16,160 nt of DNA from Rhypophila decipiens (GCA_033297075.1 MU858384.1:1-16160); one strand, 5' to 3'. Counted from the stretch's first letter, positions 1 through 8,351 are shown. The notes: generated from the letters alone by a model not told the origin. Made by a program: numbers and translations.

Positions 1-94
1 ATAATGGCGGATTTGGATGAACCGAATGTAGTTAGCGTGCATAGGCCCTTTAGGCTCAGTGCCTCCGGGCGAAATAAATTCCATCCATCCATCC
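1..94. repeat. Left 94-bp terminal inverted repeat (hAT-type end)
   Basis: The first 94 bases are the exact reverse complement of bases 16067-16160. The match breaks at base 95 (T here against C at the other end). The outer end reads TAATGGCGGATTTGG after one A, which resembles the TGGCGGA-type ends of many hAT elements. The inner edge is a short CCAT/ATCC tandem run at 81-94. Apparent reading frames that start inside it (from base 4 and from 16157) are products of the repeat, not genes. Any 8-bp target duplication would lie outside the window. Confidence 0.95.
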
Positions 95-462
95 TCTCAA
101 ATCCACCATATTACGCTATCACCAACCTAGTACTATGGCTTCTTCACATCACTTTGACGAGGCGCCGTTTATCTCTCGAGATACTACTACTTCTACTACT
201 GCCAAATCTTCTTTTACTTTTGACAACCACATCCGGCTTGCAATTCCACCTGAAAAGACTCACCAGGGTAAAAATCGACTTTTTTACTGTTCACATTGTG
301 AATGGTCTGGCCAAAGTACTACCAACGCACGGCAACACCTTCTTCGAAAGCATGATATTGTGGTAGATAGGGCCATTCACGCTACCAAGGAGTAACGGCG
401 GTGTGCTGAATGGGTATATAACCATTGAATTGCAGAGGTCCTGACAACTTCTGTAATTTGAG

Positions 463-564
463 CTCCTTTTTAGGAACGGATGGATGGATGGAATTTATTT
501 CGCCCGGAGGCACTGAGCCTAAAGGGCTTATGCACGCTAACTACATTCTCCTTTTTAGGAACGG
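463..564. repeat. 17-bp direct repeats flanking the internal repeat copy
   Basis: CTCCTTTTTAGGAACGG occurs at 463-479 and again at 548-564, bracketing the inserted terminal-repeat piece. The first copy overlaps it by the two bases GG. The net insertion is 85 bases, which shifts the transposase frame. The duplicated word includes a splice-acceptor-like TTTTTAG. Seventeen bases is longer than the 8-bp duplication of hAT insertion, so repair-mediated or template-switch insertion is a better explanation. Confidence 0.85.
478..547. repeat. Internal, inverted partial copy of the terminal repeat
   Basis: These 70 bases are the reverse complement of bases 25-94 with one difference (opposite base 44). 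The outermost 24 bases of the terminal repeat are missing. The orientation is that of the right-hand repeat, so 1-547 alone resembles a miniature element with one incomplete end. Confidence 0.93.
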
Positions 565-790
565 TTTGGCCGAGTGGTATGGTTCTTGGCGCTCGCCGTC
601 ACTCAAGGCTATACTCGACCAAACAACCGAGTTGGATTCACAGGTCTTGAAAAAGGTTTTGGTCAGAGATACCATCAACTCGAGTCTCCTATCTCTCATC
701 ATCCTTCACAATATTCCTTTCCGGCTCGTTGAAAGTAAGGAATTCCACACCTTTTGCAAGGCTCTCAACCCCGAGGCCATCAACCTCATT

Positions 791-1477
791 TCAGTAAAGC
801 GGCTTCTCATAAACCCGAAACTCAACATCCGCAACCAAACACGGCTTGAGATGGGGGTACTCGCCCCCAAAATCACCTTTCCGCACCACCTTGTACCCCA
901 TCCTCTCATACCAGCTATGCATCCTAACCTTGAAGGAGTGCTCGAATTCCGTAGAAACCAATAATTCACATTGCATGACTGTCTTGCCCAGCACATTCTT
1001 GCAATGCTCTTCTGAGAATTCGACAAGCTTCTTCCCCGCTCCGCTGCCTCGATGGTTAGGGTCGCAGACTAACATGCCAAAGACGCCATGTGTGGGTGAG
1101 AGGGACTGGACACGGGCACAGCCTATTATTCTTGAGGTTGGAGAGTCGTACTGGCTTGGGGCATTAGGGTCTGAATAAATCCAGGCGAGAGCGAGCTCAG
1201 AGGTTTGGATGAGATTCTTTAGGTCGGAAGGGGTGGTGCGGCGGTAGACGTCGTTGAAGATGCCTTCTTCTGCTACGGTGTAGACTGCGTTTATGAGCTC
1301 GACTAGCTGGTTTACTAGGGTGTCGTTTTGGGAGAGGGATGGGTCTGCGATGCCGACTTGGACTTTGACGGGGGAAGCCGAGGTTGTGGGCAGATTGGTG
1401 GCTGAGGAGAGTGGTGAGTAGGGGGATGGGGTTACTGGGAGGGACTCCGCCGCGGGATTTGGCGAGAGTTGCGTCAT
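791..1477 (-). CDS. GNAT-family N-acetyltransferase
   Basis: A single-exon frame of 228 codons with an ATG at 1475-1477. After a Ser/Pro-rich, probably disordered N-terminus (residues 1-35) comes a GNAT fold. The acetyl-CoA pyrophosphate-binding motif A is visible at about residues 132-158 (GMLVCDPNHRGSGAGKKLV, with the R-G-x-G-A-G-K loop), and the WYERMGYKVV motif B region at about 189-198. The family transfers an acetyl group from acetyl-CoA to an amine; the substrate cannot be told from sequence. Length suits a stand-alone cytosolic or nuclear fungal GNAT. The TGA at 791-793 lies directly against the hAT remnant, which runs convergently, so its 3' untranslated region must come from transposon sequence. 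Motif A looks intact, so the gene is probably functional. Confidence 0.88.
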   Translation of the reverse strand: MTQLSPNPAAESLPVTPSPYSPLSSATNLPTTSASPVKVQVGIADPSLSQNDTLVNQLVELINAVYTVAEEGIFNDVYRRTTPSDLKNLIQTSELALAWIYSDPNAPSQYDSPTSRIIGCARVQSLSPTHGVFGMLVCDPNHRGSGAGKKLVEFSEEHCKNVLGKTVMQCELLVSTEFEHSFKVRMHSWYERMGYKVVRKGDFGGEYPHLKPCLVADVEFRVYEKPLY

Positions 1478-2016
1478 TTTTGTAGTGATGTTGGTTTTTG
1501 GTGGTGAGATTGACTTGAGTGAGTGATGTCGTTGACGTCGGTGCTGGTTCGGGGGCTCGATGAGGGCAGGAAGCTTGGCGACAGGTATGTGGAGCAGGAA
1601 CTGAGACTTTTAAACACTCCGGAAGCAGATAGGCAAATAAGGAGAAAAAGAAAACGTATTGAAATCGCCAAGTGAGTGTATAAATAGAGCCGGGGGCAGT
1701 TTGTGTGATGATCAAGTGAGTAATCGCCAGTTTGTGAAGCTGGTGTGGACGTGGTCAAAATAACCTCAAGCCAAAAGATCCGTTATCGGCCCGGAAGCGA
1801 CATATCAATGCCGAGTCAAAAATTTGACATGCCGAACAAGCCGATGTCACTTTTCAGCCCTTCAAGTGGGTCTTTGTCAAACAGGTGTCAAAAACGTCAA
1901 ACTCGCCACCAACGAGTGTACACTACAAGCGTATGATGACTGGAATGGCTTGGAGTCAAAAAGAATAATTCCCACTTCTACTCCATCAGCAACCCACAAC
2001 AAACGTCAATACGATT
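1478..2016. other. Intergenic region: divergent upstream DNA of the acetyltransferase and the tRNA gene
   Basis: No convincing gene. Frames on the minus strand reaching 1715 and 1758 overlap the acetyltransferase start out of frame, are Ser/Pro-rich and show no family features. The stretch probably holds the acetyltransferase promoter and the 5' flank of the tRNA gene. Confidence 0.6.
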
Positions 2017-2131
2017 GGTTGCGTGGCCCAGTGGTTAAGGCATCTGCTTTACAGGCAACAAGAAAGCTTCCTCGGTAGTTCTTCTCTAGACCGTTCGCAG
2101 AGGATCGCAGGTTCGAGCCCTGCCGCGATCA
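2017..2131 (+). tRNA. tRNA-Val (anticodon UAC), with a 42-nt intron
   Basis: A complete cloverleaf can be folded. The acceptor stem GGTTGCG pairs with CGCGATC (two G-U pairs), followed by discriminator A at 2131. The D stem is GCC/GGC, the anticodon stem TCTGC/GCAGA, and the T arm GCAGG-TTCGAGC-CCTGC. The anticodon TAC is at 2050-2052, with T33 before it and A37 after it. The intron sits at the canonical place, one base 3' of the anticodon, at 2054-2095. The mature length is 73 nt before CCA addition. The internal A box (TGGCCCAGTGG) and B box (GGTTCGAGCCC) are intact, so it should be transcribed by RNA polymerase III. It would decode GUA valine codons. Confidence 0.93.
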
Positions 2132-2143
2132 TTAATCTTCAAC

Positions 2144-2147
2144 TTTT
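2144..2147 (+). terminator. RNA polymerase III terminator (T4)
   Basis: A run of four T residues lies 13 bases after the mature 3' end of the tRNA, the usual kind and position of pol III terminator. Confidence 0.65.
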
Positions 2148-2249
2148 GCAGAAATTTGCATTCTAACTTTTCAGATTATTATCTCAATTCATTCCCCCAT
2201 TTTGTTCATTTTTTGTCCTACAGCTCTACTTTTGGCACGAATGCTGGCG

Positions 2250-4133
2250 CTACGGTCTATACGCCGCACGTCCTGCCATTTGCATTTCATATATTGGCAG
2301 GTACGTCTCGCCCTCGTTCCTTGTCCAAGTCGTCCGTGGAGAAAGTATGGATCCCGGGAGTCCAATTTGTAAAGACGACGTCCGGGACAGGGTTGTTTGT
2401 GCTTCTGGGTGTGTATTGGATCTTGTCGCTCTGTCTGGTGCTGACACAAGTTCCGAGTCGGAACTAGAGTGCTCTTCTGATGATGCGTGCGGTGTCAATT
2501 CCTCCAATTCTGTGGTCTGTTGGCCATTTGCGTCTATCTTGCGCCTTCTCGCTAACAGTTCGACTAACGCCACTCGATCATTCTCGCGTTGACGAGCCTT
2601 TGCGACGCTTCGATAATATCTTACAGTGCCTGTGTTACGACGCGTCGACGAGTGAGCCGTGATAGTCACAAATGAAAAGGTTATGTGAGGCTTTTCGTCT
2701 CGTATAGACACTAGATGGGTGGAAATGAGTCGGTACTTACGAATGATGCCAAAGAGGACTTCTTGAGCCATAGGTACCCAAGTCATCACGGCGGCTATCT
2801 GACCGAATCCCCAATGATTATCCTCGTACTTGTCCCCAGCCAAGGCTTGCATTTGTCTCCGCGTTTCCAGCAAGTCTGTCAGAAGTAACCATACAAGGAC
2901 AGTCGCTGCAGCCCCGAGAGAGAAGACGATGGTAAGCGCTCCGAGCCTTCGGGGTCCAAAATACACAAGCCGAGATGCTTGAAGGAATGGCCAAGTAGAG
3001 CAGCAGATGATAATCTTTTCCAGGGTAACGCACGAAGCCGTGACTCGGGAATCCATAAGGAGGACCCCAAAAACACATTGAAGAAAAACAAGGAAGAAGA
3101 ATGTGAAAAACAAGAACCAACAAATACAAAACAGAATCGAGGTATTGTTACCCAGCTCTGGACCATCACCATTAGTAACTATTCGACTTGGCAAATGCAA
3201 AATCTGGCCGATGTTGTTGACCACCTGTGATGAATTTGCTGTTCCGTGGTTGATGCACCATGAGGCGATAGCATCCAAAGTCTTGCCTGAAGGTCCGTCA
3301 TCCGAGACCGACCACAGATACAAGCTGGCGGCGACATAGCCTATCAGCGTGAACCTTTCAAGCATAGAGCTCGCATGCAGTGGGAGGTAAGTTAAGGTAC
3401 AGATCCAGGAAGTCAGGATCTCAAAGATGGCTAATTTGTTCATGAATTGCCTCTCACCAACGGTAAAGAGGTCCATAGAGCTCCGAATGACTGCTGCTAC
3501 CAGTACGGAAAACGAAGTGATGATACTGGCTTGGTGAATGCTTCGAGCGACGGGGAGAAGGTGCTTTGCCACCCATAAACTATCGGTATCATATGTAATT
3601 CAGGTATCTGAGGACTTATCAGAGCCGATGTAGAGCGCAATGAAGCCTAGGATTGGGCCGAACACGAGAGATGTAATGCCTTGGAGGCAGTACGAAATAA
3701 CAGCCTTTTGGTACGTCCCCGCGTTTCGGCTGCTTGTCAGCTTGAGGTCGATATTAAGAATCAATTCCGAGTTACACTTACGCCGACCCCAGATATATCC
3801 GGATTTCCAGAGCCGTACACCTGGTCACACACGCCCGGGCATGTCTGGATCAGAGACGACATGTTGAGAGTTGTTGCGTTGAAAGGGATGCTGCGATAAA
3901 GGTCTCCGAGGGAATCGAATTCGCATTGTGGTCCTTGGGCGGAATTTGGAATCACCGGAACTGGTAATTCGGACTCCAATGTGATGCTTGGCGACGTTGA
4001 CAGCAATGAAAGTGTCGGCGTCGGTGATGTAACTTCATTGCTCTCTGCTGCGACCGGGCACGTCAAAAGTACCAATATCACTCACTGTACACAGTTGGCC
4101 TATTGGCCACGGCGATCGACGTGAAGTGTTCAT
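2250..4133 (-). pseudogene. Seven-helix membrane protein with signal peptide, copy 1 (disrupted)
   Basis: Proposed exons on minus: 4133-3782, 3704-2741 and 2629-2250. Introns are 77 nt (GTAAGT donor, CAAAAG acceptor) and 111 nt (GTAAGT donor, ACACAG acceptor). Total is about 563 codons once lesions are discounted. Order: signal peptide; Cys-containing ectodomain ending in a CPGVC...VYGSGNPDISGVG block; seven hydrophobic helices; Ser/Thr-rich tail ending near RNEGETYLP. A signal peptide plus seven helices predicts outside N-terminus and inside C-terminus, like a receptor, but I recognise no named family. Two lesions: the four-base word GTGA is doubled at 4078-4085 and shifts the frame inside the signal peptide, and an in-frame TGA at 3600-3602 follows the first helix. 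Copy 2 reads through the second position with tyrosine. A small intron around the first lesion (donor GTGAGT) is an alternative, but it would destroy the signal peptide. No intron explains the TGA well. Confidence 0.72.
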
Positions 4134-4848
4134 GGCTTTGACTGACCACAAGGACTAGTGAATTCGGAACTAAAATGACATTTATAGTGCCATTCAGATA
4201 AGACAAAGTTAAGAAGGGGACTTGTATCGATCAAATATTCGAGAATGATTGAGAGACACTTGAGATGCCAAGCCTGAGCTGAACGCCACAACAACATCTT
4301 TGACGCGACCACCAGGGGAGGCGCCTAACGAAGCCCATCATTTGGTAGACCCCCTGAAGGGCGCTTCCCCCTTGCAATTATCTCTCTTTTTGTTTAGCTA
4401 ATTTTTCTTCTAGGCGACATGGCCTCTATTCTACAATTATCGTTCGAAGCAAAAGGACTGGTTATTGAGCTTCTGACCAGTGCCGAGGAACATAGGCAAT
4501 GGACAATAGTGCCAGAACAGTCGTTCGTGGACTATACCTGTCTCAAATAATCCCACTTACCAACGTATCATAAGTCCTCAGAGATCTATATAACACTAAG
4601 ACCACAGTAAAACTATATCTAGAGTACTTGTCTCTCACCTATCTTGATATTGGAGTAGGGAACGATTTGTCCTTATTATGGATGAAGGGTCTGGATTGAT
4701 TACACTTCAGTCTACTCAGTCAAGCAACCGGCCCTTCCTAAACTGGATAAATTCGAGCATTGAATGCTCATAAACTCTACCACCTCCTTTTTCAAGAAAC
4801 AGGTGACTGTGTGCCCATCCCTTCCTCCAAATTGTTGGTCGCTGTTTC
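4134..4848. other. Intergenic region with one small unassigned frame
   Basis: No recognisable gene. A 43-codon frame (4419-4550, plus, starting MASILQLSFEAKG) follows a pyrimidine-rich TTTTTCTTCTAG resembling a splice acceptor, so it could be the last exon of a lost gene, but I recognise no family. A perfect 7+1+7 palindrome, GAGCATTGAATGCTC, is at 4755-4769. Confidence 0.35.
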
Positions 4849-4984
4849 TTCTCATGCTCGAGTGGTAGATAGGTATCGCTTTCATTCCGCTCCGATGTCG
4901 TACGAGATTGCAGCGTGGCGACTAATGGTCGAGCTTGGGGACGAGGTGGTCCCGAGTGTTTGTGTCACATCTGTACTCGTCGGG
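4849..4984 (-). pseudogene. Degenerate 3'-end fragment of the seven-helix protein family (third copy)
   Basis: The reverse strand matches the end of copy 2's last exon (10891-11025) almost base for base in patches, including the ATCGCTTTCATTCCG stretch. The conceptual tail, RNESDTYLPL, is the family's C-terminal motif. Single-base gains and losses break the frame near the stop codon and again in the ARP(D/L) region. No upstream exons are recognisable between here and 5298. It is a relic of a further duplicate, closer to copy 2 than to copy 1 in the final motif. Confidence 0.8.
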
Positions 4985-5298
4985 ATGGGTAGCAACCTTC
5001 AGCTAAGATCTATGGCCCCTAAATTGAATACCTACCTTTGTTATTGCGGCTTCATAATTGGTATTATGGGAAGTTACGGGGGCTAGATGATCCCAGGCGC
5101 AGCTCATATCAGTGAAGGAGTAGAGTGTAAAATCAGATTTGCTTGCTTCTTGTAGGATGAGTACAAACTACCAAGGCTCTTAGAACCCATCTAAATATAT
5201 GACGACTTGATAGGTAGTATCCAAGACATCCTCCCCTGATCCATGATCAACCGATGAAAAAAAGCTTCCACCGACTAGGTAACTTTCTCGGAGCAGAC

Positions 5299-5710
5299 TT
5301 ATTGGCAGACGGTGTTCCACTGAGGTGGGAAGACCCCGACATTGTTCTCTCGGAAGCAAACACCCTCCTCAGAACACTGCGTTGTTACAATCGTTGTCAG
5401 CAACTTACGTCACCTTTGCTTGGAAAGAATACCAGCTTTGCAATCTCGAAGTGCGGTAAGGACACAGGCCACTTACAGAGCCTATAGTGCATGGCCATGC
5501 GGTGCCGTCGATGAAGCAGGTATCGGTTACAGCGGAGCAAACCTAAGTGGGAGTAGGAATGAGGAGAAGAGTTGTTAGTTATTGAGCAAGGAGAAACCAA
5601 ATGTTCAACGGGTATGGACGTAGGTAGGTACTTACCCCTCGCTGGGCGAAGGTGCGGCCGAAAAGGAGGGCAGCAACTATCCCGAGAATAAGACTAGCAG
5701 AACGCATCAT
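5299..5710 (-). CDS. Small secreted cysteine-rich protein (72 aa, three exons)
   Basis: Exons on minus: 5710-5636, 5542-5477 and 5376-5299. Introns are 93 nt (GTAAGT...CTTAG, branch CTAAC) and 100 nt (GTAAGT...CGCAG, branch CTGAC). All junctions are phase 0 and split the protein by domain. Exon 1 (25 codons) is a classic signal peptide, with Arg near the start, the hydrophobic core LILGIVAALLF and cleavage near TFA-QR. Exons 2 and 3 encode a mature chain of about 50 residues with six cysteines in the contexts VC, DTC, WPC, SC, VC and TVC. It ends in CQ and TAA. Six cysteines would allow three disulphides, typical of apoplastic fungal secreted proteins and candidate effectors. I recognise no named family, and function is unknown. 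The start could be the second ATG at 5705-5707. The frame is invisible without splicing, but the agreement of signal peptide, splice sites and phase makes the model strong. Confidence 0.8.
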
Positions 5711-5862
5711 CTTGACTGTTTGAGATTGAGGATTGCGAAGTATAGAATCAACTTGTTGGTTTTTTGTGTTGTTATGTTAGAATACTTAGTTAAAGAACCC
5801 AAAAGACCTTGTGGGATGTGTGATGCAGAATAAGATGCTTTCTTCGCCAAAACCAGCTTCTC

Positions 5863-5869
5863 TTTTATA
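5863..5869 (-). promoter_or_regulatory. TATA-box candidate for the small secreted protein gene
   Basis: TATAAAA on the minus strand, about 153 bases upstream of the ATG at 5710. It would imply a 5' untranslated region of about 120 bases. The region between is CA-rich, as is common for fungal leaders. Confidence 0.45.
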
Positions 5870-6191
5870 CTTGAGTAGGTACTTGGATGCTTCTCTTTCC
5901 CATCTTCTTGATGTTCATTATCTGCTCTTCCGTGGGAGTAAATGCAGCTTCACTGTAGATTTGCGATGATATGGTGTTCTATGTGCGTCTTTACGTCATC
6001 TCAATTCGAAGGAAGAGGCCAATGTTGGTTGGTTATGCAATAAAAGTTGGTCAACCGGATGACGACGACCTCGAAGGGATATATTTGGAGGTGTGATAAC
6101 AGTTACCAGGCTCTGTGCCACGGCCTGCAACCGTGGAGGTAAATGGAGTTGGTTGTTTCTATGTAGATCTCTTTACAGGGCAACCTACTCC

Positions 6192-6246
6192 TGTTGCAAT
6201 ATAGACTCAGCTGGTCTTGGTGCGATTAACGTTTTACCGGATGACA
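6192..6246. repeat. 55-bp direct repeat, copy A
   Basis: Identical over 55 bases to 6457-6511 (begins TGTTGCAATATAGACTCAG, ends CCGGATGACA). The sequences diverge immediately on both sides. It brackets the tRNA-like segment 6247-6456. Confidence 0.95.
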
Positions 6247-6456
6247 GGTTATGAGCCCGGGTGGCGCGTTTGGTAACCGCTACACTCTTCCAAACTGCTA
6301 TAGAGCTTATAAGCCCAGCGGAAGCGCAAGAGGTAGTGTGTTCGATCCAATCCGCAACCGAAAGAAAAAGACCTCCAGAACCGGCCACTAAGACTACAAA
6401 GTTGTATTCATACACATAGAACCTATAGAGCTCCAAGACTATTGAGCCCGGGGGAG
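6247..6456 (+). mobile_element. tRNA-like (SINE-like) insert between direct repeats
   Basis: The 210-bp stretch between the 55-bp repeats carries a near-consensus pol III A box (TGGCGCGTTTGG, 6262-6273) in a GCG...CGC D-stem context. A B box (TGTTCGATCC, 6339-6348) lies about 65 bases downstream. An anticodon-loop-like CTTCCAA (TCC, glycine) lies between. It does not fold into a full cloverleaf, so it is not a working tRNA. AGCCCGGG recurs at both edges (about 6254 and 6446). This fits a tRNA-derived SINE head or a tRNA pseudogene. The long flanking duplication is larger than a usual SINE target duplication, so a local segmental duplication is an alternative. Confidence 0.4.
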
Positions 6457-6511
6457 TGTTGCAATATAGACTCAGCTGGTCTTGGTGCGATTAACGTTTT
6501 ACCGGATGACA
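6457..6511. repeat. 55-bp direct repeat, copy B
   Basis: Perfect copy of 6192-6246 in the same orientation, directly following the tRNA-like segment. Confidence 0.95.
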
Positions 6512-7275
6512 ACTCCTTCCTAAAGTAGAAGCTGATACGCGTAGAAAACCAACCCGAACCCCTTTCATGAGACTTGGTATGGCCGAGTACGCCGGGATTG
6601 GTTTTCGGACTAGTCTATAATACCCCTTCTGTGCGGGAGCACTGGGGCTTGTTCGGAAGTGTCAAATGTCTGATGAAAATAAGGTTGCACTAGAACCTCC
6701 AACTGCCTTCAGCACGCCGCTGTTGGTTCCAGGACCAGAATATTCAGACCCTCTGCCTTGCTTTCATGATGTCTTTCGATCCCGTGGTGTAGCCCAATGA
6801 ATAAACGGTCCGATGTTTACACGTACAAGCCATTATCATCCTCCAACTTGTTCTGCCCCCCTGCTGGGAGGCATGTTGGCGGATAACTAGGCGCGCCTCT
6901 CCTTCGGTCTGCACCCAAGGATGGGAGCGCAAATTGAGGCTGGGTTGTAGAGAAGCAAAAGCCAAGAAGACAATGTAATGTCATGGGTCGCGGCCAAGTC
7001 ACAATCCCATGCCAACAGACCATTTACCATCATGTTGGCCCTTTGCATGTAGATCATGCCTTTTTTTGATGTCGGTCGCCAAAGGACTCAGGGATTGACC
7101 AAACGATAGCATCCTGAACAAAACTCATAAATATCTGAGCCGAGCCCTCAACAGGAGAAAAGGCACAGGAGGCCATCTTCCGCAGCCCTCCCACAGACTC
7201 TCTCATAATCATCCTCAATTCCCATACCTCCACATCCATTTTCCAAGACTTAAAAGTCGACAACGCGAGCTCATC
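6512..7275. other. Intergenic region upstream of the 7276 gene
   Basis: No convincing coding sequence; frames here are short and featureless. An imperfect hairpin arm pair (AAAACCAACCCG near 6543 and CGGGATTGGTTTT near 6594) is present. The last 100 bases before 7276 are C/T- and CCCA-rich, as often seen just upstream of fungal start codons. Confidence 0.5.
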
Positions 7276-8351
7276 ATGCCCGACGTCATTGGATTCATCT
7301 CTGGCGTCCTAGGGATTTACTCCTTCGTCGCAACGCTCGTCCCTCCTCAGCCAGAAAGTCCCTTTGCTACCGTTCGGGTTGGTGTTGGACTCAGCGGGAC
7401 CCCGGGTGAGGACGGACCCTTGGATGATCCCCAGGGTACTATCAAGAGTATACGCATCTACAACAACAACCAAGCATTTCTCTCCGCCAGCTCTGATAAT
7501 ATCTTTATTGAGGATGGCGGTTATACCGATGCCGTCCTCGACCAGGTCACGACTCAGCAAGCCCCATTTGTCCAGATCAGAAACGGCGACGGTGAAAAGA
7601 CTTGTATCGCGTCCGTAAGCGTTACTTTTGCCGATGGCCAGCAACGCGGCTGGGACGGTACTTGGGCCCAGCGGTTCGGCATCACTTGGTACTATAGTGG
7701 CGTCCTCGTAAGTTATAACCAGGTCAGCCCTAATCTTAAGGCGAAGAAGATTATTCTAACAAACCCGGCTTGCAGGTCACCGAGGCGTCCCAAAAGTAAG
7801 CCCCGTGTTATACGTGAAACAGTTATCTCCACCTCGACGTCTTATTAACCAACATTTCCCTTAGTACCGGCGAGTGCCTCTGGTTGGACGCAGATGTCGG
7901 AACAATCTTCATTTTCATGCCCAGGTTTTCCCCTGTGGAGGGCGAGAAGCCTGACGAGGACGTCCGCACATACGTCGGCACACGAGGCTTCCGTGCCTAC
8001 AATTTCAATGATGCCACCGGGGAAATCGCACTCCCCCGGTCATTGGACACCAAGAAGCGAGCCGCAGCCGCGAAGGAGCCTGATTCTCGCCTCGTCGTCA
8101 GCGACCGACCCGGCCACAGTGCTGTCAAACTCTGCGACAGTGACACCTCTTGGGGCCCGTCTTTTGTGTCTCTGGCCGAAGGCATGTTCTGCAACATGGA
8201 GACCCGTGAGCTTTTGCCTCTTTGTGTGGGTGAGCTGACTGAAGGCTGCTTTGATGTTGAGAATGCAAAGGCTGCCAGTGGTCAGCGTGCTAGATCTGTC
8301 GAGGGAACTGGCTACTCGCATGTCATCGAGTGGACCACCGATAATAGTTAG
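7276..8351 (+). CDS. Conserved fungal protein of unknown function (312 aa, three exons)
   Basis: Exons 7276-7707, 7776-7795 and 7865-8351. Introns are 68 nt (GTAAGT...TGCAG, branch CTAAC) and 69 nt (GTAAGC...CTTAG). Exon 2 is only 20 nt and ends in phase 2, and the joined frame stays open to the TAG at 8349-8351. The N-terminus (residues about 4-22) is hydrophobic and could be a signal anchor. The next part is rich in short polar strands and contains TCIASVSVTFADGQQRGW followed by GTWAQRFGITWYYSG. After the second junction come ECLWLDAD and FIFMPRF, and a Cys-containing C-terminal part (KLCDSDTSWGPSFVSL, FCNMETRELLPLC, GCFDV). I recall similar W-x-G-D-W-G/CG-x-x-WYYS proteins as conserved hypotheticals in Pezizomycotina, without an assigned function. 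The gene appears intact. Confidence 0.82.

Larger units (their letters stand above)
135..789 (+). pseudogene. Degenerate hAT-family transposase (zinc finger plus central segment)
   Basis: Two coding pieces in different frames look like one decayed fungal hAT transposase. The first (135-395) holds a BED-like finger, C-x2-C-x12-H-x4-H, in the context FYCSHCEWSG...ARQHLLRKH, typical of the N-terminal DNA-binding domain. The second (about 566-789) reads through LSLIILHNIPFRLVESKEF and ends near LNPEA, a block characteristic of fungal hAT transposases just after the finger region. Between them are a TAA (393-395), a pyrimidine-rich CTCCTTTTTAG resembling a splice acceptor, and an 85-bp insertion of terminal-repeat sequence. 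The catalytic core and C-terminal dimerisation region are absent: recognisable transposase stops at about 789, directly against the stop codon of the acetyltransferase gene. It cannot encode an active transposase. Confidence 0.8.

Noticed and set aside
4..366. 120-codon frame starting in the left terminal repeat
   Set aside because: Its first 30 residues are just the translated repeat, also present at the other end, and it overlaps the zinc-finger frame in another phase.
1197..1758. Two long minus-strand frames overlapping the acetyltransferase start
   Set aside because: Out of frame with the GNAT domain, Ser/Pro/Arg-rich, no family features; shadows of coding and promoter sequence.
2818..3339. 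Several frames on both strands across membrane protein copy 1
   Set aside because: They overlap the helices of the better-supported frame; their hydrophobic look comes from shifted reading of transmembrane codons.
7309..7644. Minus-strand 111-codon frame opposite the 7276 gene
   Set aside because: Mirror frame of a well-supported spliced gene; no own start context or family similarity.
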